64,000 nucleotides of DNA from Glaciozyma antarctica PI12 (lineage: Eukaryota; Basidiomycota; Microbotryomycetes; Kriegeriales; Camptobasidiaceae): assembly GCA_002917775.1 (NCBI GenBank), contig KZ627148.1, positions 441,313 through 505,312 on the forward strand, read 5' to 3'. The translations under genes were made by a program, and so were the position numbers. A model generated the notes under the pieces. It was not told the DNA's origin. It did no database searches and saw nothing but the letters and a program-made list of their open reading frames with translations. Shown in pieces: positions 51,453 through 63,861 of the stretch (positions are counted from its first letter, which is position 1; each line of letters begins with the position of its first letter).

Positions 51453-54022
51453 ATGGCGTTCTACCTCGACCCCGCCTACGACCCTCCCTTCTACTCTACC
51501 ACCAACGCCTCCGAAGAAACCCTCCTCCTCGCCTCCTCCCTCGGCCTCGACTCGTACATCTCCTCCGCAAACAACAGCTCGCAGAACCCCCTCTCTAGCG
51601 TGCCCCGCTCCTTCGATACCTCCAACTCCTCCGCCTCCTACCCTACCTACGATCCGGACTCTCCCTTCAACTCTCCCATCGTCCCCGTCAAGTCTGTCGG
51701 CCGCGACGGTCGACTCAAGACGAAGCTCATGGGTGTCGGCACCGACGGGGGGTTTCTTACTTCCCCGGTCGTGTTTGGCAAGTCGCGGATGGCGGGAGGA
51801 GCACCGAACGGGAACGAGATCCGTGTCGCGAGCCCAGGACCGGGGAATGGGGATTCTTACGGCGAGATGGGAGCTGGAATGGGATCAGGGGCGGAGATGG
51901 AACTCGGGATGGAGAACTCGATGAATATGGGGATGGAGATGGGGATGGGGTTGGGGATGGGAATTAGCGGGTTGAGCGAGATGGAGATGATGGGGGAGTC
52001 CGGAGGATCCTCGTCGAGGTCGCAAGGTGCGGGTCCCAAGCCGCGGAGCAGGACGACGACGAACGACGCGCTCTACGCTCCCTACCCTGATCGACCTCCG
52101 ACGCCTGGAGCAGCACATCAACGCCAATCAAGTACCGCAGGTCGCCCTTCGTCCCGCTCTAAGTTCATCGAGCACCAGTTCCCCAAATCCCCTCCTCTCC
52201 AGGCGGGTGGACCAACGACGGCGTCGACGCGCAAGCCCAAGAAGAACCTCACGATCAAGTCTCTCAACAAGGCTAAATCGTGCTCGGCGCTCAGGCAGCC
52301 ACCGGCGTCGTCGTCCCTCCTCGAACCCCTCACTCCCGTCTCCTCCCACTCCCACAACTTCTTCGGCGTCCCAGGCGTCCCCTACAACTCCCCCGTCGAC
52401 GCCAATCTTCCCGAACCGACCGTACCCTTCAGCTTTGCCGATCTCTACAACTACGGCCTGGCGGTCGATTCGGTCGAAGAGATCGACCCTCGCAAGAGCC
52501 CGTACCAGTTCGCGAACGAACTCCTCTCAGCAGAGAATGGCGACTACGGGCTCCTCCCTACGCCCTACATCGCCCATGGATCAGGATTCACCAGTCCCGC
52601 CGACAGCTATCTCTCCGACCCCTCCCCCGACCTCGGTCTCGGCTACTTGAGCCCTGGACAACTCTCCTCCGCCTCGATGGCTTCCGGCGCCTCAATGGAC
52701 AACTCTTTCTCCCAATCCCTCGCCCCTCCCCTGCCTCAAGCCGAAGGATCTCGCCAGCCTTGCGTCGCTTACAACAGCCGCCGACCTTCGCGCGACGACT
52801 CTTCGCACGCCCTCGATCCCTTCCCCACCGACTCCCCACCGACTCTCCACCAAGCAGGTCGACACGCGCGCGTCCAATCCCCCAACTACGTCGCCAGTCC
52901 CGCCTACTCGTACCCGACTCGGTTCGCCCCCGAAGCAGGACAGCACCTCGGACCGTACCAGCCCCCTACCGCCGCCTGGTCCGGCGACCCTCCCACGATC
53001 AACCCGTCCCTCTCCCCTCGCGCAAGCAAGTACAACCTCCCCTCCTCGCCGCAACACCCCTCGCTCTTCGGGCCCAGTCCCTCGTTCCGGGCGCACTTCA
53101 GCCCACGCGACCCGGACGAAGCATTCGACCGCAACCTCGAGCAATTCGACGACATCTACGAGGCCTACTCGCAAGCTTCTACCGCGCACTCGACGCCGAA
53201 GCAGAAGCGAGGACGAGGCGCGTCGGACGACGAGGACGACCGCGAGGAGCACGAGGACGACGGGAGCGGCGAGTACGTTCCTGGCGCCATGTCACCTCAG
53301 CACGATGGCTCGACGCGCAAACGTCTTCGCACCGTTGCTTCGGCCCCCTCGCTCCTCCTCTCCCCTCGACGCATGCGGCCTGGCCCCAGACCTCGCGTGA
53401 TCAAGAGCCCGCAGACGGATTGCGAAAGCGTCTTCAGTCCCGGCATGCTCTCCCCGCCTACGAAGCATTCGTTCCGTGCGGCGTCGTATGGGAGTCCTGG
53501 GAACGGAGGGACGAGCGACGACGAGGGAGGGAGCGAGAGTGGGGCGGTGCCGAAGGAGGTTATCCAGAGCTTGTATTTGGCGCTGCCGACGATCACCAAG
53601 TCGGGGCAGAAGGTTCCGAGGAGGTACGAGTGCTTGATGGAGGGGTGTGGGAGGAGCTTTCCGAGGAAGAGTGCGATCGAGAGCCATATTCAGACGCATC
53701 TCGAGGACAAGCCGTTCGTTTGCTTCCACGCTGAATGGTGAGTCCCTTCCGCTTCGCCTCCATACGAGCTCCTATTGATGGCGCGTACTTTTCCAGCGAC
53801 GCCTCGTTCGTTCGGCAGCATGACCTTCGTCGACACGAGCGGATTCATTCAAACGTCAAGCCGTTCCCCTGCCCATGGTTCGTCCTCTCCCCCTTTCCCA
53901 TTCGCAAAATGTGACGCTAACCTCTCTTCCACAGCGGCAAAGGATTCGCACGCGGAGACGCTCTCGCTCGCCATCGCGCTCGAGGCATCTGCGAAGGCAG
54001 TCTCGTTCCTCGTCGCACCTAG
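51453..54022 (+). CDS. C2H2 transcription factor, Ace2/Swi5-like
   Basis: A very long first coding exon from ATG 51453 (MAFYLDPAYDPPFYS) to about 53738 encodes a disordered, Ser/Pro-rich regulatory region with Met-Gly repeats (around 51880-51970), SPxK/R-type sites and acidic segments. Two introns then separate the DNA-binding end: RYECLMEGCGRSFPRKSAIE with SHIQTHLEDKPFVCFHAE (finger 1), CDASFVRQHDLRRHERIH (finger 2), KPFPCPCGKGFARGDALARH with RARGIC (finger 3), stop TAG 54020-54022. The spacing, the THLEDKPF linker and the CPCGK ... R-x-ALxxHRxRxxC third finger are the Ace2/Swi5 signature. These factors drive genes for cell separation and G1 entry in ascomycete yeasts; a similar role here is inference. 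Confidence 0.85.
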
Positions 54023-54314
54023 GGACCCCCCACCCGCCTCCCTTCTCCCGCATACCAGCCCAGCCCGACTCAGTCTGTTGTACACCCGCCGACTCGGAGT
54101 CCGCAGGCCTCGTTACTCCCCATCATTTCGTTTTCGTCTTCGCACCTCCCCTTTTTGACACCTTCTTTTTATTCGCCCCGCACCCCTTCTTGGACACTTC
54201 TTAGCTCACTCGTACTTATTTATCACGACGACCATGTGTATCTAGATGTAAAGGGCGACGTGTTGCAGTGAACTTCTAACTTATTCATCGCTACTTCGCA
54301 CGTCCATCGCTCGC

Positions 54315-57300
54315 CTACTTGTCGGCCTTCTTCCCCCTCGGCCGCTTCTTCGCCTTGGGCAGATCGTCCAACGCGCTCGACGCCTCGATTCCCAACATGC
54401 TCTCATGCCCTGCGCCACCATCAGTTCACGCCCTCGGCAAACGCTCTGCAAGAATCGACTCACCCGTCCCTCCAACGAGCTGATCCACGAACCCGACCCT
54501 CCCGCGCGTCGTGATGTACTTTGCCGAAACTCCGCGCATCATGAGAGGCTTGTTGAGGAGCGCTTGAAGTTCGTTCTTGAGCTCCTTGACCTTGGCCGCC
54601 TTGTTCTTCATCTGCTTCTTCGATTTCTTGCCGTTATCCTCCGCGTCCGAGAAGCTGCTCGTCGTATCAGTTCCCGCTCCGAACGAGGAAGGAGGAAGGG
54701 AACGCACTCCATGTCGGAATCAATCTCGATATCCATCGCTTCGGCCGCCTGCTTGACCCAGTTATCCTCGTGCGCCTCCTTGGTCGCCTTGTGCATCGCC
54801 GACTCGATCTTCTTCGCCAACTCGATACGCTCCTTGAGGCTATCCAAGATGGAGAAATCCGACGGCAGCTCCGGGAGGTCGTTCCCATCTACTCTCCATC
54901 AGGCCCCGCTCCTCAAACGAACGACGAGAAATGAACGCACCTTTGCCGAGACTGGCCATGAGCAACCGCTGCATCTGCTTCTCCTCTGGCGCACAGAGCT
55001 GGAGCGCGAGTCCTTCCTGTCCTGCACGAGCGGTACGTCCAGAGCGATGGACGTAGACGTCCGCTGAGCGAGGGAGCGTGTAGTGCACGACGTGAGAGAC
55101 GGAGGGGATATCGAGTCCACGAGCAGCGACGTCCGTAGCGAGGAGGATGGAGTTCGCCGAAGCCTTGAAGCTGTGCGGCGGGGTCAGTATCGTCGCGAGA
55201 GCGAGGGGGAGAGACGAACCGATCGAGAGACTTGAGACGCGCACGCTGCTGCATGCCGGAATGGAGGGCGACGACGTTGAGGCCGAGAAGAACCATGAGA
55301 GGGTGAAGGCGTCGAATACCGTCGATCGAGGAGAGGAAGACGATCGTGCGGCCGGGGTAGCGGAGGAGGAAGTGGTAGAGGTGAACGTCCTGCGTGCGTA
55401 CAGACTCGTCAGCGGTGGCGCGAGAGTATTGGGAGCGACAACGTACCTTTTCGGGAAGAAGGCATTCGATCTTGCACTCCTTCAAGGTCTCGACGAGTCC
55501 TCCCTCGGGCGAGAGGTCGATGAGTTCAGGATCGGAATCACGGAAGTCGAGCTTGAGAAGCAAGTCATCTGCGTACGCGCGAACCCATCAGTCTCAACCT
55601 TCCGAACGTTCGGCAGCGAGGAGAGAACGCACCCAAACTCGACATGCCATCCTCGGGCTGCCCAGGCTTGTACCTCCGATTCCGCTTCTTCAGGTTCCTC
55701 TGCAGGTCCTTGCTCATCGTAGCGGAGAAGACGAAAGTGCGCATGTCCTCGCGCGGGGGAAGAGTGTCGACCTTGGAATGCTTGGTCGTTGCGGAAGCAA
55801 AGTCGTCCTCGTAGATGTCCTCCGGCTCGACGCTGACGATGAGGATGCGAGTTAGCGCGGGACATGGATGGGGGACGGTAGGAACGCACTTCTTGCGACG
55901 AGTGAGTCGGACGATGCTCTCGAGCTCCGCGAAATGCCCGTTCTCAATCATACGATCCGCCTCGTCGATAACGAGGAACTTGATCCCCTTGATCGCTCTC
56001 GCCAGCGAATCGTCCTGCAAACAAGCGCCATCAGCATCTCCTCCCGCACCAAACGCAAACCCACTCACCTCGCCAATAAGGTCCCACAAACGTCCCGGCG
56101 TCGCCACCAAAATGTCCGCCCCCCTACTCAACTGCCTCTTCTGCTTCTCGACACTCATCCCTCCCGTCAACGCGACGACGCTCACATGCCTCCCCCCTCT
56201 CCCTCTTCCTCGGCGCATTCACATTCGGGTCCTGCAATTCGTCGGGCAAAAGCCTGTTCGTCCTGATCGCCACTTCCGAAATCGCCGCTCGCACCTGGAG
56301 CGCCAACTCGCGCGTAGGCGCCAAGATAAGTGCCGCGAGGCGCGTGGTAGGCTCTTCGTCGTCTGAAGTCGATGCGGTAGGGGGAGGGGAGGAGAGGATG
56401 TGAGCGAGGATGGGAAGGCCGTACGCGAGCGTCTTTCCGGAACCGGTTTGGGCGACTCCGACGAGGTCCCGATCGGTCGTGTTGGGGTGGAGTTCACGTT
56501 CGGTGGGAGGTTCGATGATGAAGGGCGAGACGTAGGGGACTGGTGCGGGAGCTGGGACGACGGGAGCGGAGGGGTCGACGATTCCGCCCCATTCTTCGTA
56601 CTCCTCCTCCTCTTCGACCGCGGGGAGAATGGGAGCGACGTAGGGCTTTGCTCCGATCTCGACGCTGAGGGCGCGCTCTTGAATGGCGGTGGGTTGGCTG
56701 AACTTGAGCTCGGAGAGGGCGCGGTAGAGGGGGAGGGGGAGGGGGAGGTGAGCCCAGGCGGGGAGATCCTTCTCGACTGCGACAAAGAAGCGCGTTAGAG
56801 GAGCTCGAAAGAGCATAAACGAGGACGTACGGTCAAAGATGGTCTCCGTCGTTGGTGCAGGGGTCGCAGGAACGGCAGCCTCGTCCACCACGGTGCCTCG
56901 CGTCTCCTCCGCCTTGCGCTTCTTGCCCTTGGCCTTCTTTGCCACCTCCTTCCTAGCCACCTCCTTCTTCGCCGCCTCCTGCTTGGCCTCGAGCGACACA
57001 GGGACGTCCTCCTTCATCATCTTGGTCTCCTGCACCACCTTCCCCACGAACTCGTCCACCGCGCCATCCACCGCAGATTGCTCCTCCGCTTGCTCCTGGA
57101 ACACTGAGAGGTCCTCGTCGGCAAAGGGAGAGTCGTCCGAAGGTCCTGCGGCGAGAGCAGCGGCGGCGGCGAGCTTCTTCTGCTTCTTCGTGAGCACGAC
57201 CGGCTCGACCTGAAGTTGATCCTCCCGGACCTGGCCACACTCGTATTAGCTCGAACCCTCGTCTGAGAACCCTCTGAGAGCTCACCCTGAACGTAACGAG

Positions 57301-57555
57301 CCCCTCGCCATAAACGACGTCCACTCCCTCCACCTCGTCCAGCTCCAGTAGTCCTCCGTCCTCGTCGAACCCGAGCTCAGCAGGCAGGATGATATTCTTC
57401 CAAGGCAAATTGGCGACCTTTTGTTCGACCTTGACGACTTCTTTGGCGAGCTTGGGAAGGGGAGCTGGTTCGGTAGGAGCTGCTGTGCCTGCTGCTTCGT
57501 GAGCGAGCTTGCGCTTCTTGGCGTTCGCTCGAGCTGCGCCGTAGTTGGGCGCCAT
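54315..57555 (-). CDS. MAK5: ATP-dependent RNA helicase MAK5 (DDX24)
   Basis: ATG 57555 ([20 protein letters not shown]). A Lys/Glu-rich N-terminal region follows, then the Q-motif block [20 protein letters not shown] with [15 protein letters not shown], and an insertion before motif I ([11 protein letters not shown] ... FIIEPP). The motifs are [127 protein letters not shown], and [18 protein letters not shown]. The end is basic ([16 protein letters not shown] 54315). The insertion between the Q-motif and motif I, the [17 protein letters not shown] block and the [17 protein letters not shown] block are those of Mak5/DDX24. It is a nucleolar DEAD-box helicase for 60S ribosome biogenesis. All helicase motifs appear intact. 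Confidence 0.92.
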
Positions 57556-57881
57556 TTCGTGCTAAGGTGCGGCTGAGTCGAGAGGAGTGTAGGGGAGGAA
57601 GCGAGAGCCCTGAGTATTTTTTGCGGGCGCGACGAACCCGAGCTCAGGGCCGTATCTTTCGTAACCAATTCCTCGACTTGCAGACAGGTCTACCTCTTGT
57701 TAAAAGCCCTGATTGGGCCTACAAGGCACTGCAGAACTCCTGCATTGCCCGTAGCCAAAAATCGAAACTGCTCGCGCTCGCCTGGCCGCCTCGCCCCAGA
57801 GTTCCCACGCTCCTCCGCTCCAAGTTCCGGCGGCGATTCCCTCCTTTGACACCACGCCTGCTCCTGCTTCTCCCAGAAACG
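57556..57881. promoter_or_regulatory. Divergent promoter region MAK5 / oxoprolinase
   Basis: 326 bases between divergent start codons. No specific motif is identified, and there is a short T-rich patch at about 57614-57620. Confidence 0.35.
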
Positions 57882-60800
57882 ATGCCACCTCTTCCGCAAG
57901 TACCAGATCGCAGTATCAAGATCGCAGTAGACCGCGGTGAGCACGCATCTCTCCTCTCCACCTGGCAGCAGCTCACCCAATCGCCTCGACACAGGTGGAA
58001 CCTTCACGGACTGCCACGCCTCTTACCCATCGCCCACCAACCCCTCCGAGCGAATTGAGGTCGTCCTCAAGCTCCTCTCCGAAGATCCTGGGCACTACGT
58101 CGACGCACCACGCGAGGTCAGCTCATCCTCCTCAAGCCATCCTCCTCAAGCTCTCAACTCCCGCTAACTCAGCTCCCCAGGGCGTACGCCGTATTCTCGA
58201 ACTCGTCACCGGTCAACACTACCCTCGCGACGCCCTCCTCCCCGTCGAGAAGATCGACTCGATCCGCCTCAGTACAACGGTCGCTACGAACGCTCTCCTC
58301 GAGCGACAAGGGGCTAAGCACGCGCTCGTCGTTACCAAGGGCTTCAAGGACTTGTTGGAGATTGGGAACCAGAGTCGACCCAAAATCTTCGAGCTCAATA
58401 TCCGCCGGCCGGGGGTGCTGTATTCGAAGACGATCGAGATTGATGAGCGAGTCACTTTGGTCGGGTATACGAGCGACCCGAGGAGGGTGGAGAGGGCGGT
58501 CAAGTTCTCTGAAGATGGGAAGGTCGAGAAGGGGTATGATGGAGAGACGTACGAGGAGGGAGAGGTCGTGAGGGGCCTGAGTGGGGAGGCGGTTCGCATC
58601 TTGAAGCGCGTCGACGAGGATGCGGTGCGGAAGCAGCTGCAAGAGGTCTACGACGACGGATTCCGATCTCTCGCCATCGTATTTATGCACTCCTTCACCT
58701 ACCCAGGTTCGTCCTCCAAGTTTCATGCTCCTACATTTCCACTAACTCCTCTCGCAGACCACGAGCAACTCGTCGCCTCTCTCGCCACCTCAATCGGCTT
58801 CACCCACCTCTCCCTCTCCTCCCTCTCCCTCCCCATGATCCGCGTCGTCGCTCGCGGAACCTCCACCACCGCAGACGCCTATCTCACCCCAGTCCTGCGG
58901 CAGTACATCGACGGGTTCTTCAACGGCTTCGACACGAGCTTGCGCGAGACGTCGTTCAGGGGGGAGATGAGCGAGGAGGAGGCGAAGAGGACGACGAGCA
59001 TCGAGTTTATGAGGAGTGATGGAGGATTGACGGATGTTGCGGGATTCTCAGGGCTCAAGGTTTGTTCGACGAGCTCGAGTTGGAATCGCACTGACGCCTT
59101 TTTGTGTAGTCAATCCTAAGCGGTCCTGCAGGTGGGGTCGTGGGATATGCGTTGACGAGTTGGGAGAAGGGAGGACGGGCGGTGATTGGGCTTGATATGG
59201 TGCGTTCGCTGCAGCGAGCTTGAGATGTTGCGAAGCTGATGATGAACCAACTTATAGGGCGGGACTTCGACTGATGTCAGTCGTTTCGATGGGACGTACG
59301 AGGTGTGTTGCTCCCTTTAAATCTCGTGTGCCGGGCTGATCCCTGCTTTCAGACGGTCTTCGAGACCACCACCGCAGGAATCACGATTCAGTCGCCTCAA
59401 CTCAACATGTTCGCTCCTTCCCCGCCATCTCTCCCCACTCGCTGATCTCTTTCTGTAGCAACACTGTCGCAGCAGGCGGTGGATCTCGTCTCTTCTGGAG
59501 GAACGGCCTCTTCGTCACCGGCCCTGAATCAGCAGGCAGCGACCCCGGCCCCGCTTGCTACAGGTACGTCCCTCCTCCCCTCCTCGTACCAACTTCCCTT
59601 CACGTCACTGACCCATACCTCGCACGCGCAGGAAGAACGGCCCTCCGGCAATCACGGACGCGAACCTCGTTCTCGGCCGTCTGCTCCCCGAGTACTTCCC
59701 CAAGATCTTCGGAGCGAGCGGAAAGGAGGCGTTGGATATCGAAGCGTCTCGCAAAGCTCTCGAGATCCTGGCGAAGGAGATCAACGCCGAGACGGGCGGG
59801 AACATGAGCGTCGACGAGGTGGCTTGGGGGTGCGCGATCCCTCCGTTTCCTCCGACACAAGGCTGACACGTGGACGCAGGTTCATCAAAGTGGCGAACGA
59901 GACTATGTCGCGCCCGATTCGAAGCTTGACCGAGGCGAGGGGGTACGATACAGCTGGGCACGTCCTCGCTTGCTTCGGCGGAGCTGGCGGGCAGCACGCT
60001 TGTGCGATCGCAGCGACGCTTGGGATCAAGACGATCCTCGTTCATCGTTATTCCTCCATCTTGAGTGCCTACGGAATGGCTCTTGCTGAACGGTACGTTC
60101 TTTCTCGCTCTTCCCTGCGCCCGAGCTGAGCGATTCGTAGGGTGTTTGAGGCTCAGGAACCGAGCTCTGAGACTTGGGGTCACGAGGGTGCTGAGGAACG
60201 ACTTAGGGCGCGACTCCAAGTTCTCGGCGAGCAGGTGCACAAGGAGCTTGAGCGGCAGGGCTTCCCGGCGGAGAGGATTGAGATCCACCCGTTCCTCAAC
60301 ATGCGGTTCGTCTCTCCGCTTCGCTCCTCGTTTGACTGAGCTGATTTTATTTGGCGCAGGTACAATGGCACCGACTCAGCGCTCATGATCCACGCCCCCG
60401 ACTCCGGAACCGATTTCGCCACCGCCTTCGCAGAAGCCTACAAAGTCCGTCCCGCCCTCCTCCCTTTCCGCCCACTGACCTCCCTCCTCACCATAGCAAG
60501 AATTTGGGTTCGAAATGACAAACGAGATGACGATCGACGACGTGCGCGTACGCGGCATCGGACGTTCTTTCGACACTCTCGGTCCGAGCGTCTTTAGCGA
60601 GGCTTCTTCCCTCTCTTTCGTCGCTGTTCCCCGCTCTCCGGGAGAGACGAGCGCATGCAGTGAGACTACTTCGGTGTATTTCGAGGATGGGGGGAGGAGG
60701 GAGGTTCCGGTTTTCTTGTTGGAGAAGTTGGGAGCGGGAGATCGCGTGGATGGACCTGGTGAGTCTCTTTTGAACGGGGAGAGGAGGATGGGAGCTGATG

Positions 60801-60901
60801 TGTGTGCAGCGATGATTATTGATGGGACGCAGACGATCGTGGTGGATCCGAGGGCGACGGCGAAGATTACGAGCAAGCACGTCTTGATCGAGCTTGCGTA
60901 G
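57882..60901 (+). CDS. 5-oxoprolinase-like protein, HyuA half only
   Basis: ATG 57882 ([20 protein letters not shown]). The family signature IAVDRGGTFTDC (nucleotide-binding N-terminus of hydantoinase A) continues with [155 protein letters not shown], and a last exon [20 protein letters not shown] ending HVLIELA at TAG 60899-60901. Eukaryotic 5-oxoprolinase (about 1,290 residues; ATP-dependent conversion of 5-oxoproline to glutamate in the glutathione cycle) normally continues here into a HyuB domain. None is found downstream, where the SCAMP gene follows on the other strand. It is either a HyuA-only paralogue acting with a separate HyuB, or a truncated gene. Confidence 0.85.
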
Positions 60902-61357
60902 GGAGGACATGGGGGAAGTGGAGGAAGGATTGGTTGATGTGTACCTCGCTCGCTCGCTGCTCTGTTCTTGCTCGTTTGTCAAGTAATATCCAACCGCGCG
61001 CCAGCTCCGTCCTCACTGCTCAAGGCGTAACTCTGGGACGCAGCCTCGTCGGCACCTCCACTAGGTCTTCGCATCGCTGGCCAGCGGGATGCGATTCGCT
61101 CGCACAGCAGTCTTCCGCGCAGCACAAGTTGCTCTCCGTCACTTTGTAGTAGCCTCGGGAGCACGTTGCGAGACGAAAGTTGATAGAGAGCAGCGAAAAA
61201 CCTTCTCGCGGCTTCACGGCTGGCGAGAGAGCTGGCACTCCACGCTCTGTACTCCTCCTTCTCGCGCACAAACACATCGCTCGCAGCCTCCAGCACCGCA
61301 ACCGGGAGAGAGCAGTTCGATAAAGCGCTCCCAGATTCCCGGACAACAACGACCTGC
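60902..61357. other. Convergent intergenic region oxoprolinase / SCAMP
   Basis: 456 bases. I looked for a HyuB start (D-P-I-x-L-x-V-F or G-x-R-F-M-x-I-A-E-Q patterns) in all frames and saw none. It presumably holds two 3' UTRs. Confidence 0.45.
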
Positions 61358-62777
61358 TCATTGCACCGGGACCGTCGCATGGTTCCCCCTAAAGAGGTAC
61401 GCCTTGAGTCCATGCATCTTAAGTTCCCGCTTCGCATCCTCAAACGAATGTCCCGCCTCGCCTGCACACCCGAAACCGCATCAGCCTCTCTCTCCGCAAA
61501 CCTCCGACGGAACTCACCATGCGAATGCGCCCAGACCTGGTGCCGAACCCGAATCAGCGAGTGCGCGTAATCGCGGGGCGAAGGAAACGCACGTTTTTGT
61601 ACATCCATAGACTTGCGAGGCCCTGGAGAGCCCAGCCGACAGTTGCGAGGATGCAAAAACACGCCGGCGACGATTGACCCCGAGGCGAATCGCGAGATGA
61701 GGTTGATAAGACCTGCACTACCGCTCGAAGGGATTCCCACGAACATGTCTGGAGCACTCGTGAGGTGGGAAGGTGGGAGGGAGGGGAGGACGTACAGGTG
61801 CAGAAGGCGATGTGGAAGCCCGCGAAGAGGAAGTAGCAGTAGAAGAAGACGGATGAGGCCTTCATGTAGGCGTTGTACACGGGGCGATACCACGTGAAGA
61901 AGCTGCGTCGCGCGAGGTGAGCTTGCTTTGAACGGCTGAGGCCTGGGAATGCGCTTACGAGAGGGTGCCGATCACAGGAAGGTACATTATGCTGGCGCCG
62001 AGGTCGCTTCCACCGTTGTTTGCACCTGAGACGAGGAGGAGAATCTGCGCGACGCGTTAAAGAGAGAAGGCGAGAGGGAGGAGCGAGAGAGCGTACGCCG
62101 CCGACCACTGGGACGAAGGCTCGCGTTAGTATGACTTCGCGTGCAGCTCTAAAAGGACGCACTGTTGATAATCAGGACGATGATCAGGAACATCCAGATG
62201 CGGTAGAGCGTGAGGACTGTAGCGCGGTGCTGCTCCGGAATCTGAGGTTGCGCCAAGGCGTCAGAGCCGTCCCGCACACGAAGGAGCAGACCACAAGCGC
62301 ACCTCCATCTCGATATCATGGAAGATAAGGGGGAAGGGCCCCGGAGGCCAGTTGTTCTGCGCAACACAACGCGGATTAGCTCGCCCCCTCCCCAGTCGAC
62401 TCCCAAACGCACCCTTCCATGTTTGCGGATGTGCTCCGCCTTGGCGTTCAGCTGCGCCTCCCTCGCCGCAAGCTCCTGCTCCCTCCTATGGAGGTCATCA
62501 ATCCTCTGAGCCATCTCGTCTGGCCTCCCTGGAGCTGCTTGCGACTGCTCAGGAAGGGAGTAGGCCGAGTTGCCTGCTTTGGGGGTGGAGGAGATGGACG
62601 ACTCCTCGTCGTACTCGTGGCGGGTGCTGTGCATTGCTGAGGAGATGGTGGGGTCGTCGAAGGGGTTCTGGGGAGGTGGGATGGAGTTAGAGGAGGCGCG
62701 CTCGAGGTGGGAGGGCTGGGACTCACTGAATCCATTCCTTGGTGGCCTGGGTCGGCGAAAGGGTTTGCGTTTGACAT
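61358..62777 (-). CDS. Secretory carrier membrane protein (SCAMP)
   Basis: ATG 62777 (MSNANPFADPGHQG). Two NPF motifs (NPFADP, NPFDDP) are bait for EH-domain proteins. A coiled coil (RIDDLHRREQELAAREAQLN) leads to the family signature NNWPPGPFPLIFHDIEMEIP. Four membrane spans follow (YRIWMFLIIVLIINCVGGIL; LPVIGTLSFFTWYRPVYNAY, which contains the conserved cytosolic segment; SSVFFYCYFLFAGFHIAFCT; ASGSIVAGVF ... VGWALQGLASLWMYKN). The C-terminus reads HSFEDAKRELKMHGLKAYLF, ending at TGA 61358-61360 after three small introns. SCAMPs act in post-Golgi and endocytic recycling. Fungal members are mainly found in basidiomycetes and early lineages, which agrees with the suggested host. Length and motifs are complete. 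Confidence 0.9.
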
Positions 62778-63861
62778 CCTGGCTTATGGTATAGCAAGGT
62801 TGCAGACGGAGCTGAACGTGTTCGACGTCGGCTTGCGCCTGCGCTGGGCGGGAAATTATTTGTACTTCGAGGGCAGCTACCTGCTAGCCAACGATATATC
62901 GTATTCAGGAGACACGGCGGCTGGACCTTCTCGACGACGACGACGCCCGAGCACAGCGAACAGGTCGTTTACTAACAGCTTCTTTTCACCTTCGACCCAC
63001 ACGCGCACGACTTCACCGGCCTCCAGCACCTGGCCTTCACCCCGACTCTCTTCTCCTCTCCCGCCGCTCTCTCCTCAACCTTCCGCCGTCAGCCGAGCGA
63101 TCACCGACGCGTCGGCGCATTGGCAACTGTTGGAGAGCTGGAGAGCGCTAGGAGGCTGCATGCACAGGGGTGAAGGAGGGAGAGGGAGGGCTACTCGAGG
63201 AGAGAAGGAGCTGATTTGCAGCGCTGTCTCAGTGGGGGATGGAGCGTGGACCATGGGGGCTTTATTCTGGCTTTGCAACACGATGCTCCAACCAAAGCTT
63301 CACCTGGCTCGTCCTCAGTGTTCCTGCGAGCTGCCCGACGCAAACACTCGCAGCTGCTCCTCGCTCCTCCGCCGCGGCGAGCTTCTCCCACTCTGAGCTC
63401 CTGGATCCGTGTCAAATCTCCGCTTCCCATCGAGGCCGGGAGAATGGTACGCCCAGGCGGGGACGGAGGCCGCGGGGGAATTGCGGACGCGTGCACAGCT
63501 CTAAGGTCACGCCGCCGTGCGACCGAGTTGCCAGGAGCTGCCCCTCAACTTCCTCCCCTCAATCCTTGTACGCGGAGGAACGCCGCCGCAAAACGGTCGA
63601 CCGGGATCAGGATAAGCCCGCGTACAGGCCTGCTGCCTATCCAAGCGGGTTTGGAGAGTCTAGGTCCTCACGAGGACGAGTGCGGAACCCCGCACTCGTT
63701 CGCTCTCCCGTGTCTTGGCGGGGGTGGACGCGGAAGGCGGGGGAGGAGGAGAGCCCGAAACTATGCTCTCTCAACTGCCCCAAGAAACCAACCCCTACTT
63801 CAACAAACCAACCTCGACTCGCAAAAATCAACACCAACACCCAAAAACCCAGCTCAAGACC
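62778..63861. promoter_or_regulatory. Divergent promoter region SCAMP / alcohol dehydrogenase
   Basis: 1,084 bases between divergent start codons, the largest gap in the window. A CT-rich leader with CAACAAACC-like runs precedes the dehydrogenase start (about 63780-63860), as often seen before highly expressed fungal genes. GCGGGG boxes occur (for example at about 63718), compatible with Mig1-like repression but common by chance in this composition. Open frames across it lack domains. Confidence 0.4.

Noticed and set aside
52280-53734. 484-codon open frame on the plus strand inside the Ace2/Swi5-like gene
   Set aside because: It is a +1-shifted reading of the same exon. It is Arg/Pro/Ser-rich without any motif, and the other frame carries the zinc finger start and sense-like composition.
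60902-61357. A hidden HyuB continuation of the oxoprolinase
   Set aside because: I read all frames for HyuB-like blocks and found none. The space to the SCAMP stop is also far too short for a HyuB domain.
62707-63396. 229-codon plus-strand open frame across the SCAMP start and upstream region
   Set aside because: Begins antisense to the first SCAMP exon and continues through intergenic DNA. No recognisable domain or splice signals consistent with a gene.
63700-63730. Mig1-type GCGGGG repression site upstream of the alcohol dehydrogenase
   Set aside because: The hexamer is frequent by chance at this GC content and lacks the A/T-rich flank of functional sites. Not strong enough to list as a site.
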